DNA of 64,000 nt from Paucibacter sp. Y2R2-4 (lineage in GTDB: Bacteria; Pseudomonadota; Gammaproteobacteria; Burkholderiales; Burkholderiaceae_C), in assembly GCF_025717535.1 (NCBI RefSeq), contig NZ_JAJIRO010000002.1, positions 620,001 to 684,000 of the forward strand, written 5' to 3'. Both the position numbers and the translations under genes were made by a program. The notes beneath the pieces are model-generated. The model did no database searches. It was not told where the DNA came from and was given only the letters and a program-made list of their open reading frames with translations. How positions within the stretch are numbered: the first letter of the stretch is position 1; each line of letters begins with the position of its first letter. Below, piece after piece: positions 51,466 to 59,632 of this stretch.

Positions 51466-52938
51466 TCAGGCAGTGCCGCCGACAGTCAAACCGTCGATGC
51501 GCAAGGTCGGCTGACCCACGCCCACCGGCACGCTCTGGCCCTCTTTGCCGCAGACGCCAACACCCGTATCCAGCTGCATATCGTTGCCAATCATGCTGAC
51601 GCGAGTGAGGGCTTCCGGGCCGCTGCCAATGATGGTGGCACCCTTGACCGGATACTGGATCTTGCCGTTCTCGACCCAGAAGGCTTCGCTGGCCGAGAAG
51701 ACAAACTTGCCGGATGTGATATCCACTTGGCCGCCGCCGAAGTTGGTGGCGTAGATGCCGCGCTTGATGCTGGCGACGATCTCTTGCGGGTCTTTGTCGC
51801 CGCCCAACATATAGGTGTTGGTCATGCGCGGCATCGGCGTGTGGGCATAGCTTTCGCGGCGACCGTTGCCGGTCGGGGGCACCTTCATCAGACGCGCATT
51901 CATCGCGTCTTGGATATAGCCCTTCAAGATGCCGTCCTCGATCAGCACATTGCGCTGCGAGGCACAACCCTCGTCGTCGACGTTGAGCGAACCACGGCGA
52001 TCCGGCAGCGTGCCGTCGTCCAGGACCGTGACGCCCTTGGCCGCCACCCGCTGGCCAATGCGGCCGGCAAACGCGCTCGAGCCCTTGCGGTTGAAGTCGC
52101 CTTCCAGGCCGTGGCCGATCGCTTCATGCAAGAGCACCCCAGGCCAGCCAGGGCCGAGCACGACCGTCATTTCGCCAGCCGGCACCGGGCGCGACTCCAG
52201 ATTCGTCAAGGCCGCAGTGACCGCTTGGTCAACATAGCTGGCAATCATTTCATCGGTGAAATAGGCCAGTCCGAAACGGCCACCGCCGCCACCGCTGCCA
52301 ACCTCGCGGCGGCCATTGCTCTCCGCAATCACCGTCACGCTCAGGCGCACCAGCGGGCGCACATCGGCAGCTAAGGTGCCATCGGCACGGGCCACCAAGA
52401 CCACATCATGTTCGGCGGCCAAGCCGGCCATCACCTGAGCCACGCGCGGGTCTTTGGCGCGAGCCATGCGCTCGGCGCGCTCCAGCAGGGCCACCTTCTC
52501 GGTGCTGTCCAAGCTTGCAATAGGGTCGGCGGCGCCATACAGCGAGCGACTGGCCGAGACCGTCGGCTGGCTGGGCACCTTGACGCGGCGGCTTTGCCCG
52601 GCGGCTGCAATCGCGCGCACCGTCAAAGCAGCATCGATGATGGCCGCCTCAGAGATATCGTCAGAGTAGGCGAAGGCCGTTTTCTCGCCCGCCACCGCGC
52701 GCACACCCACGCCCTGGTCGATGCTGAAACTGCCGCTCTTGACGATGCCTTCTTCCAGACTCCAGCCCTCGGCGCGCGTGGTCTGGAAGTACAGATCAGC
52801 GTCATCGACCCGGTGTTCGGTGATCAGTCGCAAGGCTTTGGTCAAGACCGCCTCGCTGAGGCCGTAAGGCTCCAGCAATTGGCTGCGGGCCGCCGCCAGG
52901 CGGGCAAGAGTGGGTTCGCGAGAAATCATGCGAGCCAT
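51466..52938 (-). CDS. tldD: Metalloprotease TldD
   Basis: Subunit of the TldD/TldE protease, which degrades or processes peptides such as microcin B17 and CcdA in E. coli. The 490-residue product has the zinc motif HEAIGHGLEGD (HExxxH), the preceding VLGPGWPGVLL, and C-terminal glycine-rich beta segments (VDITSGKFVFSASEAFWVENGKI, VGVCGKEGQSVPVGVGQPTLRI). Start ATG at 52938 or the one nine bases on. The partner gene tldE (pmbA) is not in the window. It stands upstream of the aroG leader on the same strand, so read-through into the attenuator is possible. Confidence 0.95.
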   Translation of the reverse strand: MARMISREPTLARLAAARSQLLEPYGLSEAVLTKALRLITEHRVDDADLYFQTTRAEGWSLEEGIVKSGSFSIDQGVGVRAVAGEKTAFAYSDDISEAAIIDAALTVRAIAAAGQSRRVKVPSQPTVSASRSLYGAADPIASLDSTEKVALLERAERMARAKDPRVAQVMAGLAAEHDVVLVARADGTLAADVRPLVRLSVTVIAESNGRREVGSGGGGGRFGLAYFTDEMIASYVDQAVTAALTNLESRPVPAGEMTVVLGPGWPGVLLHEAIGHGLEGDFNRKGSSAFAGRIGQRVAAKGVTVLDDGTLPDRRGSLNVDDEGCASQRNVLIEDGILKGYIQDAMNARLMKVPPTGNGRRESYAHTPMPRMTNTYMLGGDKDPQEIVASIKRGIYATNFGGGQVDITSGKFVFSASEAFWVENGKIQYPVKGATIIGSGPEALTRVSMIGNDMQLDTGVGVCGKEGQSVPVGVGQPTLRIDGLTVGGTA

Positions 52939-52998
52939 TGTAGGAGCGGTGGCGCCTCAGCGCCGTCTGCCGCTGAGTCCCCTTGTGCCCGGCAGGGC

Positions 52999-53877
52999 TC
53001 AAGCGGAGAAAGCCACCGCCAGCGCGTCAAACACCAAGCGCAAGCGCGGCGTGTCGCGCAACTCCCGGTGCGCGGTCAGCCACATGGGCAGGGCCGGAAT
53101 TTGGATTTCCGGCAGGACCTGCACCAAGTCTGGCTCGCGAGCCGCCAGCGCCAGCGCCCCCACGGCCAGCCCCATGCCGGCGCGCATGGCCTCCCACACC
53201 ACCACCTGGTTGTCGCAGCGAAAGCCAAAGAAATCCGGCTGGACCACAAAGCCTGCCGCCGCAAAGCCGCGCAACATCTGCTCATTGCGGTCATAGCCCA
53301 ACCACTGATGGCTGAGCACGGTCGCCATGGTCGGCATGCCTTGACGCGCCACATAGTCTCGATGCGCAAACACCCCCACCGGCCACTCACCCAATTTGCG
53401 TGCCACCAAGGTGGCTTGCTCGGGCCTCACCATGCGCAGCGCGATATCGGCGCTGCGCTCGAGCAGGTTTTCCACCTCGTTGCTGGCCACCAGCTCGATC
53501 TGGATTTCTGGGTACCGGCGGCGCAAGTCGCTCAGCACCGGGGGCAGGAAGTAAGCGCAGACGATTTCGCTGGCCGTCAAGCGCACCGTGCCGGCCAAAG
53601 ACTGATCCTGGGCGGAAAGAGCCAACGCTAACTCTTGCGCGCCCTCCCGCATGCGCTGGGCCGCTGGCAGCAAGGCCTGGCCGGCAGGAGTCAAGCTCAA
53701 GCCCCTGGCGTGGCGCTCAAACAAGCTCTGACCCAAGGCCGCTTCCAGCGCGGCCAATTGCCGGCTCAAGGTCGGCTGGCTTTGGCCCAAAACAGGCGCG
53801 GCGCGATTCAAAGAGCCGGTTTCGGCCAGCACCAAAAAGGTTTGCAACAAAGACCAGTCAAGTGAATTCGCGCGCAT
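52999..53877 (-). CDS. LysR-family transcriptional regulator
   Basis: A 292-residue regulator with the N-terminal winged helix-turn-helix (residues 8-66, FLVLAETGSLNRAAPVLGQSQPTLSRQLAALEAALG) and a C-terminal LysR effector domain (about 90-290, LAGTVRLTASEIVCAYFLPPVLSDLRRRYPEIQIEL). It is divergent from a reductase/epimerase gene with a perfect palindrome two bases before its own start (53880-53899), so it probably represses itself and controls the neighbour. Effector unknown. Confidence 0.92.
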   Translation of the reverse strand: MRANSLDWSLLQTFLVLAETGSLNRAAPVLGQSQPTLSRQLAALEAALGQSLFERHARGLSLTPAGQALLPAAQRMREGAQELALALSAQDQSLAGTVRLTASEIVCAYFLPPVLSDLRRRYPEIQIELVASNEVENLLERSADIALRMVRPEQATLVARKLGEWPVGVFAHRDYVARQGMPTMATVLSHQWLGYDRNEQMLRGFAAAGFVVQPDFFGFRCDNQVVVWEAMRAGMGLAVGALALAAREPDLVQVLPEIQIPALPMWLTAHRELRDTPRLRLVFDALAVAFSA

Positions 53878-53879
53878 TC

Positions 53880-53899
53880 GCTATTCAAACATGAATAGC
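53880..53899. promoter_or_regulatory. LysR-type operator palindrome
   Basis: Perfect inverted repeat GCTATTCA-AACA-TGAATAGC; its centre fits the T-N11-A pattern of LysR regulators (ATTC...GAAT). It abuts the regulator start codon and lies 92 bases from the divergent gene at 53992. Confidence 0.6.
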
Positions 53900-53991
53900 C
53901 GCAATACAAAACCTTGACTTCCGCAATCCTGCCCCGGCGCGGACACTGGCCTCATCGACACCGCTAGCGCCCTGGCGCAAGACCCAAAGTC

Positions 53992-54993
53992 ATGAATCCA
54001 AGCCTTTCTTCCCCGAACAAGACCGTCCTTATTCTTGGTGCTGCCGGGCGGCTCGGGCTCTGCTTGGTGCAAGCCTTTTCGAGCGCTGGCTGGCAGGTGC
54101 TGGCCCAGGCACGCAAGCCTTTGCCCCCCAAGTTCGCAGCTTTGGCGGGCGTCCAAGCCTTGCACTGTGATGCGCTCGACCGCGAGGCTTTGCGGATCGG
54201 TGGCCAAGGCGCGCAGGTGCTCATCAATGCCTTGAACCCGCCCTACACCGAATGGGATGAATTGCTGCTGCCGCTGGCTGCGGCGGCTCAAGACACAGCC
54301 CTGGCCTTGAACGCCCTGCTGATCTTGCCCGGCAATGTCTACAACTTCGGCAATCAGCTTCCTGCGCTTTTGCTGGAGCAAGGGCGCACCGCCGAGCAAG
54401 CCAACACGCCCAAGGCCGGGCTGCGGATTGAGCTGGAAGCGCGCATGGCAGCCGCGGCGCCGCAGCTGCGTTCGGTGGTGCTGCGAGCCGGTGACTTTTT
54501 TGGCGGGCCTGGGCGTGGCTCTTGGTTTGACTTGGCCTTGGTCAGCCGCATCCACAAGGGTCAGGTCGTCCACCCCGGCCCCTTGGACTTGCCCCATGCC
54601 TGGGCCTATCTGCCCGACTTGGCGGATTGCTTTGTGCGTGTGGCGGAGCACCATGCAGAGATCAGCGGCCATCAGCGCCTGCATTTCAGCGGCCACACCC
54701 TGGAGGGTCAGGTCTTGCATCAAGCCTTGGAGCAGGCTTGGGGCCGGCCGCTCCAGGCAAGTCGTTTGCCCTGGGGACTGATTCGCCTCGGCGCTCCCTT
54801 TGTGGCCAGCTGGCGCGCCATTGCCGAGATGCGCTATCTCTGGCAAAGACCGCACCGCTTGGACGACCGCGAACTGCGCGAACTGATCGGCGAGCCGCCG
54901 CACACCCCCTTGCTCAAAGCCGTGCAAGACAGTCTGCAAGCCCTGGGCATCAACACCCCTACCCGCCCAGCAGCCCAGGAGGTACTGGCGTGA
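53992..54993 (+). CDS. NAD(P)-dependent epimerase/reductase (extended SDR-like)
   Basis: A 333-residue Rossmann protein with the nucleotide-binding motif ILGAAGRLGLCLVQAF near residues 13-28 and the conserved LLILPGNVYNFGNQLP, where Tyr of VYNFG may be catalytic, plus VVLRAGDFFGGPGRGSWFD and PHAWAYLPDLADCFVRVAE typical of the NAD-dependent epimerase family. The substrate is unknown. It overlaps the next gene by four bases (GTGA) and is under likely control of the divergent LysR protein. Confidence 0.82.
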   Translation: MNPSLSSPNKTVLILGAAGRLGLCLVQAFSSAGWQVLAQARKPLPPKFAALAGVQALHCDALDREALRIGGQGAQVLINALNPPYTEWDELLLPLAAAAQDTALALNALLILPGNVYNFGNQLPALLLEQGRTAEQANTPKAGLRIELEARMAAAAPQLRSVVLRAGDFFGGPGRGSWFDLALVSRIHKGQVVHPGPLDLPHAWAYLPDLADCFVRVAEHHAEISGHQRLHFSGHTLEGQVLHQALEQAWGRPLQASRLPWGLIRLGAPFVASWRAIAEMRYLWQRPHRLDDRELRELIGEPPHTPLLKAVQDSLQALGINTPTRPAAQEVLA

Positions 54994-55484
54994 GCGGACC
55001 TGTGATTTGCGAGCGCATGACGGCGCAGCTCGAGGGAGATTACGTGGTCTTCTTGATCGGCATGCGCATCAACAAACCCTGGCGGGTTCACAAATGGTGG
55101 CCGGTGGCCAGCGCCATGCCCCGCATGTTGCGTGAACTGCAGGCGCAACCCAACTCGGGTCTGCTGAATGCCGAGATGTGGTTCTCGCGCACCCTCATCC
55201 TGGTGCAGTACTGGCGTTCGATGGAACAACTGCTGGCCTACGCCAAGGACAAGCAGTCCGAACATCTGCCGGCCTGGAAGGCTTTCAACAAAGCCGTGGG
55301 CAGCGATGGCTCGGTGGGCATCTGGCATGAGACCTATGCTGTTCGCCCCGGCGGCTTTGAAAACATCTACGTGAATATGCCGGCCTTTGGCCTGGGCCGT
55401 GCCGGGGTCCTGACGCCCGCCAAAGGTCGCCTAGCAAGTGCGGAACAACGCATGGCTGCAGGGCACGCTGAAGGCTCAGCCTGA
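54990..55484 (+). CDS. DUF4188 family (monooxygenase-like) protein
   Basis: A 164-residue protein beginning with GTG at 54990, overlapping the stop of the SDR gene, so the pair is translationally coupled. Family features are VVFLIGMRINKPWRVHKWWPVASAMPRMLREL, the central SRTLILVQYWRSMEQLLAYAKD and HLPAWKAFNKAVGSDGSVGIWHETY, which give a ferredoxin-like dimeric alpha/beta fold similar to small monooxygenases. A role in a LysR-controlled redox or detoxification step with the SDR enzyme is inferred from context only. Confidence 0.8.
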   Translation: MSGPVICERMTAQLEGDYVVFLIGMRINKPWRVHKWWPVASAMPRMLRELQAQPNSGLLNAEMWFSRTLILVQYWRSMEQLLAYAKDKQSEHLPAWKAFNKAVGSDGSVGIWHETYAVRPGGFENIYVNMPAFGLGRAGVLTPAKGRLASAEQRMAAGHAEGSA

Positions 55485-55649
55485 AGGCCTTCTCGTAACT
55501 TCACAAAATGTTACGCAAGCGCCGTCATCCAAGCCGAGGACCCTGGACGTTGAACCTGCAACGCGACACAGCGGCAAGCAAGAACCCAGTTGCCCACCCG
55601 CTGTTCGTGCCCTGGCAATAACGCCCTGACTTCGAGATTGGATGGATAG

Positions 55650-55982
55650 ATGTTCATGAACACGATCGCCCGCAGCTTCACCGTCTTGGCCATTGCCGCA
55701 CTGAGCAGCTGGGCTCAGGCGGGCAGCAACACACCCCAGATTGACCAAAGAGAAGCCAAACAGCAGGCCCGCATCGCCGAAGGCGCCAACTCAGGCGCGC
55801 TGACGGCCAAAGAAACCCAACATCTGGAGCGTGAACAGGCCCGTATCAACAAGGTCGAAACCACGGCCAAGGCCGATGGCACGGTGACTCACAAAGAGCG
55901 CCAAAAGCTGCACGCCATGCAAGACAAGGCCAGCCGCGACATTCAACATGCCAAGCACAACGGCAAGGTCGCCGGGCAATAA
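55650..55982 (+). CDS. Small secreted Lys/Glu-rich helical protein of unknown function
   Basis: A 110-residue protein with a signal peptide (residues 1-24, SFTVLAIAALSSWAQA) and a highly charged, likely all-helical mature part with two similar segments: REAKQQARIAEGANSGALTAKETQHLEREQARINKVE and TTAKADGTVTHKERQKLHAMQDKASRDI. The second contains an EF-hand-like DGTVT. Such repeats occur in short periplasmic proteins of Burkholderiales; function unknown. Preceded by 165 non-coding bases and followed by a terminator, so monocistronic. Confidence 0.72.
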   Translation: MFMNTIARSFTVLAIAALSSWAQAGSNTPQIDQREAKQQARIAEGANSGALTAKETQHLEREQARINKVETTAKADGTVTHKERQKLHAMQDKASRDIQHAKHNGKVAGQ

Positions 55983-56028
55983 GAACGCTCAAGGCCTGAT
56001 GTCTATCGCCTCTTAGCCAATGCCCCCA

Positions 56029-56070
56029 AAGCCCGTTTCGAAACTAGTCGTCGAAGCGGGCTTCTTTTTT
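56029..56070 (+). terminator. Terminator of the small secreted gene, overlapping the rsmI 3' end
   Basis: Thirteen-base stem (56029-56041 with 56051-56063, one G-U pair) followed by C and six T (56065-56070). The right arm and the T-run lie inside the last codons of the convergent rsmI gene. Confidence 0.8.
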
Positions 56071-56943
56071 CTGCGCCAGCGCCCATTCATACAGGGCATT
56101 GCGAGGCGCGCCACTGATCTCGGCGGCCAGACCGACGGCCTGCTTCAAGGGCAAGTCCGCCAGCAGCAAGCGCAGCACCCGCAGCGCTTCGGCGGGCAAC
56201 TCAGCTTCGCCCGGCGAGGCCGCTTTCTGCGCATGCAAGACCAGCACAAACTCGCCGCGCTCACGCTGCGCATCCGCCGCCAACCAGGCCGGCAGACTGG
56301 CTGCAGCGGCGCTGTGAACTGTCTCAAACTGCTTGGTCAGCTCGCGGCAGACCGTCACCGTCTGCGCCGGGCAAAGCTCGGCCAGCAAGTCAATCAAGGC
56401 CTTGATGCGATGCGGCGCCTCAAACAGCACCTGGCTGCGGGCACTGCCACACAGGGCTTGCAAAGCACTGCGGCGCTCCGCCGCCTTGGTCGGCAAGAAG
56501 CCGGCGAACTCAAAGCCCTCGGCCACCACATCGCCCGCCACGCTGAGCGCCGTGACCGTGCTGCTGACGCCAGGCACAGGAAAGACCCGCAAGCCAGCCT
56601 TTGCCACGGCCGCCACCAAGACGGCGCCCGGGTCCGAAATCGCCGGCGTACCGGCATCGCTGATGTAGGCAATGCGCTCACCGGCCTGCAAGCGCGCAAT
56701 CAGCGCCTCACTGGCCTCATGCTCGTTGTGCTGATGCAGTTTGATCAAGGGCTTGTGCAAGCCCAGATGCCTCAAAAGCCCGGCGCTGACACGGGTGTCC
56801 TCGCAAGCCACAGCGTCCACCAAAGCCAAAACATGGACGGCCCGCAAGGTGATGTCGGCCAAATTACCGATCGGCGTGGCCACCACATAGAGCGTGGCTG
56901 CGGGATACTGCTGAGCACCGGCCGCAGCGGCGGCCGCCTGCAT
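56044..56943 (-). CDS. rsmI: 16S rRNA (cytidine1402-2'-O)-methyltransferase RsmI
   Basis: SAM-dependent methyltransferase acting on the decoding centre. From the ATG at 56943 it has 299 residues with LYVVATPIGNLADITLRAV, VACEDTRVSAGLLRHLG, YISDAGTPAISDPGAVLV, FPVPGVSSTVTALSVAG and GFLPTKAAERRSAL, all RsmI hallmarks of the tetrapyrrole methylase fold. Longer frames upstream overlap the divergent yraN and are unlikely; a TTG 18 bases or so upstream is possible. It clusters with yraN, diaA and dolP as in E. coli, but lpoA is absent. Confidence 0.94.
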   Translation of the reverse strand: MQAAAAAAGAQQYPAATLYVVATPIGNLADITLRAVHVLALVDAVACEDTRVSAGLLRHLGLHKPLIKLHQHNEHEASEALIARLQAGERIAYISDAGTPAISDPGAVLVAAVAKAGLRVFPVPGVSSTVTALSVAGDVVAEGFEFAGFLPTKAAERRSALQALCGSARSQVLFEAPHRIKALIDLLAELCPAQTVTVCRELTKQFETVHSAAAASLPAWLAADAQRERGEFVLVLHAQKAASPGEAELPAEALRVLRLLLADLPLKQAVGLAAEISGAPRNALYEWALAQKKEARFDD

Positions 56944-56962
56944 CAGCAGGGAGGCGTCGGCA

Positions 56963-57346
56963 ATGTTGTTCAAAAAGGCTTCTCCCCAAGGGCTTGGATC
57001 GGCGGCAGAAGACCGTGCGCTGCAGTATTTGCAGCAGCAAGGTCTGCGCCTGGTGGAGCGCAATTATCAGGTGGCGGCCGGCCCCAGCGCGCGGGCCGGA
57101 GAGGTCGACCTGATTCTGCGCGACCCGCAGGACGGCAGCTTGGTGTTTTGCGAGGTGCGCGCGCGCGCCGACCGCTCGCATGGTGGGGCGGCGGCCAGCG
57201 TCGGTCCCGCCAAGCAGCGGCGCTTGATTTATGCCGCCCAGCATTACCTGCTGCGACACGCCAGCCCGCCGCCCTGCAGATTCGATGTGGTGGCCATCGA
57301 TGGGGTCGAGATCGAGTGGATTCAGGCCGCTTTCGAAGCCAGCTAA
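56963..57346 (+). CDS. yraN: YraN family (UPF0102) endonuclease-like protein
   Basis: A 127-residue protein of the restriction-endonuclease-like fold: GLGSAAEDRALQYLQQQGLRLVERNYQ, then RAGEVDLILRDPQDGSLVFCEVRARAD, where Glu, Asp and the ExK-like EVR form the putative metal site (Arg in place of the usual Lys), and RRLIYAAQHYL. Preceded by GGGAGG. Divergent from rsmI with 19 bases between starts. Biological role still unclear. Confidence 0.9.
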   Translation: MLFKKASPQGLGSAAEDRALQYLQQQGLRLVERNYQVAAGPSARAGEVDLILRDPQDGSLVFCEVRARADRSHGGAAASVGPAKQRRLIYAAQHYLLRHASPPPCRFDVVAIDGVEIEWIQAAFEAS

Positions 57347-57402
57347 GCCCCGAGTTAGCCTTGAAACCGGCCTCGATCAGCGCTGAACTATGATTCCGCC
57401 CC

Positions 57403-57975
57403 ATGCTTGAGCAACGCATCCAACAACAATTCTTCGAGAGCGCCGACCTGTTCTACCAGGTCGCCGAGAACCTTTCACGCCCGGTCTCCAGTGCCGCCCA
57501 GATGCTGATGGACGGCATCACCAGCGGGGGGCGGGTGCTGTGCTGCGGCTTTGGCCAATCGTCGTTGGACGCGGTTTATATGGCCGCCTTGCTGGTGGGC
57601 CGCTTCGAGCAAGACCGCCCTGGTCTGGCCGCCTGGAGCCTGGACGCGCAGGCCAATGGCTGCACCGCCGAGGAGGCTTTGACCCGCCAGGTGCAAGCCC
57701 ACGGTCACCCTGGTGATTTGCTGCTCTTGTTCGATGCCCAGCCGACTTTGAGCGCGGCCTGGCAGCCAGTCTTGGAGGCGGCGCACGCCCAAGACATGAG
57801 CATCATTGCCCTGACCGGCGGGCTGCAAGACGAAATGCGCGCCTTGCTGCGCGACACCGATGTGCAGATCCGCATTCAGCACAGCCGCGTGGCCCGCGTG
57901 GCCGAAGCTCAACGTTTGCTGGCTCATTGCTTGTGCGATGCGGTGGATGTGCAGTTGCTCGGCGCCAGCGAATAA
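57403..57975 (+). CDS. diaA: SIS-domain protein, DiaA/GmhA type
   Basis: A 190-residue sugar-isomerase-domain protein. The context (rsmI, yraN, then a BON lipoprotein) is that of DiaA, which promotes DnaA assembly at oriC; the related GmhA is a sedoheptulose-7-phosphate isomerase. Visible features: FFESADLFYQVAENLSRPVSSAAQMLMDGITSGGRVLCCGFGQSSLDA and MSIIALTGGLQDEMRALL. The usual SASDA-like loop (GNGGSAA) of GmhA reads GFGQSSL, so isomerase activity is doubtful. Named by context. Confidence 0.75.
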   Translation: MLEQRIQQQFFESADLFYQVAENLSRPVSSAAQMLMDGITSGGRVLCCGFGQSSLDAVYMAALLVGRFEQDRPGLAAWSLDAQANGCTAEEALTRQVQAHGHPGDLLLLFDAQPTLSAAWQPVLEAAHAQDMSIIALTGGLQDEMRALLRDTDVQIRIQHSRVARVAEAQRLLAHCLCDAVDVQLLGASE

Positions 57976-58015
57976 GCCTTTTTGAATTTGCCTCTGACAG
58001 GATGACAGGACCGAT

Positions 58016-58702
58016 ATGACTTTGACGAACTCCAAGACGAACACCATCCCCAGCAAGCGCTTGCTGGCTGCCATCCTGTGCGCCGCGCTCTTCAGCAGCG
58101 CCTGCGCGCCCTTGGTGATTGGCGGCGCGATGGTGGGGGGCGCCTTGGTGGCTACCGACCGCCGCACCTCCGGCACCCAGGTGGAAGACAAGGGCATCGA
58201 GGTCAAGGCCGCTTCGCGCATCAAGGGTCAGATCAGCGAAAACGCCCACGTCACCGTCAGCAGCTATAACCGCCTGGTTCTGCTGACCGGTGAAGTGCCG
58301 ACCGAGGCCGATCGCGCCAAGCTGGAAAGCCTGGTCAGCGGTGTCGAAAACGTGCGCAGCGTGCTGAATGAGACAACCGTGATGCCGGCCGCCTCGCTGA
58401 GCAGCCGCTCCAACGATGTGTTGATTTCCAGCAAGATCAAGGCCAGCCTGGTCGATGCTCCTGAGCTGATCTCAAACGCTTTTTATGTGGTGGTGGAGCG
58501 CGGCACCGTCTTCCTGATGGGTCGAGTCACCGAGCGTGAAGCCGCCCGCGCCGCCGCCATTACACGCAGCATCAGCGGCGTGCAAAAGGTGGTCCGCGCC
58601 TTCGACATCATCAGCGAAGAAGAGCTGGCGCGCATCCTTCCTGCGCCCGCACCTGCGCCGACACCCGCAACTGCGACAGAACCGAAGCCTGTCGCCCCTT
58701 GA
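58016..58702 (+). CDS. dolP: BON-domain outer-membrane lipoprotein (DolP/YraP-like)
   Basis: A 228-residue lipoprotein (lipobox SSAC, Cys30) with two BON domains (about 67-130 and 138-205: GQISENAHVTVSSYNRLVLLTGEVPTEADRAKLESLVSGVENVRSVLNE and VVVERGTVFLMGRVTEREAARAAAITRSISGVQKVVRAF). DolP in E. coli supports BAM activity and membrane integrity. A Pro/Ala tail ends the protein. It follows diaA by 40 bases, as in E. coli. A hairpin overlaps its 3' flank. Confidence 0.88.
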   Translation: MTLTNSKTNTIPSKRLLAAILCAALFSSACAPLVIGGAMVGGALVATDRRTSGTQVEDKGIEVKAASRIKGQISENAHVTVSSYNRLVLLTGEVPTEADRAKLESLVSGVENVRSVLNETTVMPAASLSSRSNDVLISSKIKASLVDAPELISNAFYVVVERGTVFLMGRVTEREAARAAAITRSISGVQKVVRAFDIISEEELARILPAPAPAPTPATATEPKPVAP

Positions 58703-58708
58703 GGCAAA

Positions 58709-58728
58709 GCTGAGTCCGGCGACTCAGC
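58709..58728. terminator. Hairpin between dolP and the GlxR-like gene
   Basis: Perfect eight-base stem GCTGAGTC / GACTCAGC with CGGC loop between two convergent genes, overlapping the stop of the minus-strand one. It lacks a T-run in both directions, so terminator function is uncertain. Confidence 0.35.
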
Positions 58729-59617
58729 TGAGTCGCTTGATCAGGCTGGAGGTGTCGAGACGTCCGCCGCCTGCGGCTTGCACATCGGCATAGAACTGGT
58801 CCACCACCGCCGTCACTGGCAGGCGCGCGCCATTGCGGCGCGCCTCGTCCAGCACCAGACCCAGGTCCTTGCGCATCCAGTCGACCGCAAAGCCGAAGTT
58901 GAACTGGCCGTCCACCATGGTCTTGCCTCGGTTGTCCATCTGCCAGCTTTGCGCCGCGCCTTTGCCGATGACATCCAGCACCTGCTTCATATCCAGCCCG
59001 GCCTTGCCGCCAAAGGCAATCGCCTCCGCCAAGCCCTGCACCAGGCCCGCGATGCAGATCTGATTCACCATCTTGGCCAATTGGCCGGCACCCGATTCAC
59101 CCACCCGCGTCACCGCCTTGGCAAAAGCCAAAGCCACCGGTTGAATCTGCGCGAAGGGTTCGGCGTCACCGCCGCACATCACGGTGAGCGCGCCATTGAC
59201 CGCACCGGCTTGGCCGCCAGACACCGGTGCGTCGACAAAGTGCAAGCCCTGTTCAAGCGCTGAGGCAAACAGCTCTCGCGCCACCTCGGCCGAGGCGGTG
59301 GTGTGATCGACAAACACCGCGCCGGGCTTCATGCCAGCGAAAGCTCCGCTGGAGCCCAAGACCACCGAGCGCAGATCATCATCATTGCCGACGCAGGCAA
59401 ACACGATATCGGCGCCCGCCGCTGCCTCGGCAGGCGTGGCGGCTGAACTGCCGCCGTAATCGCTCACCCATGCTGCTGCTTTGCTGGCCGTGCGGTTGTA
59501 GACCGTGACCGCATGCCCGGCTCGCTGCAAATGCCCAGCCATGGGGTAGCCCATCACGCCCAGACCCAGAAAAGCCAGCTTCAGCGGCGCAATGGCCTCA
59601 TAAGTTCGGGTGCTCAT
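58724..59617 (-). CDS. NAD(P)-dependent beta-hydroxyacid dehydrogenase (GlxR/3-HIBADH family)
   Basis: A 297-residue oxidoreductase with the Rossmann signature LAFLGLGVMGYPMAGHLQRAGHAVTVYNRT (residues 13-42), the substrate motif DAPVSGGQAGAVNG and the catalytic Lys in GAGQLAKMVNQICIAGLVQGLAEAI. This is the beta-hydroxyacid dehydrogenase family (tartronate semialdehyde, 3-hydroxyisobutyrate or succinic semialdehyde reductase); the precise substrate cannot be told. Fifteen bases after it comes pilU on the same strand, in the wrong order for a shared promoter with catabolic genes. Confidence 0.85.
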   Translation of the reverse strand: MSTRTYEAIAPLKLAFLGLGVMGYPMAGHLQRAGHAVTVYNRTASKAAAWVSDYGGSSAATPAEAAAGADIVFACVGNDDDLRSVVLGSSGAFAGMKPGAVFVDHTTASAEVARELFASALEQGLHFVDAPVSGGQAGAVNGALTVMCGGDAEPFAQIQPVALAFAKAVTRVGESGAGQLAKMVNQICIAGLVQGLAEAIAFGGKAGLDMKQVLDVIGKGAAQSWQMDNRGKTMVDGQFNFGFAVDWMRKDLGLVLDEARRNGARLPVTAVVDQFYADVQAAGGGRLDTSSLIKRLS

Positions 59618-59632
59618 AAAAGAAAGTCGTCC

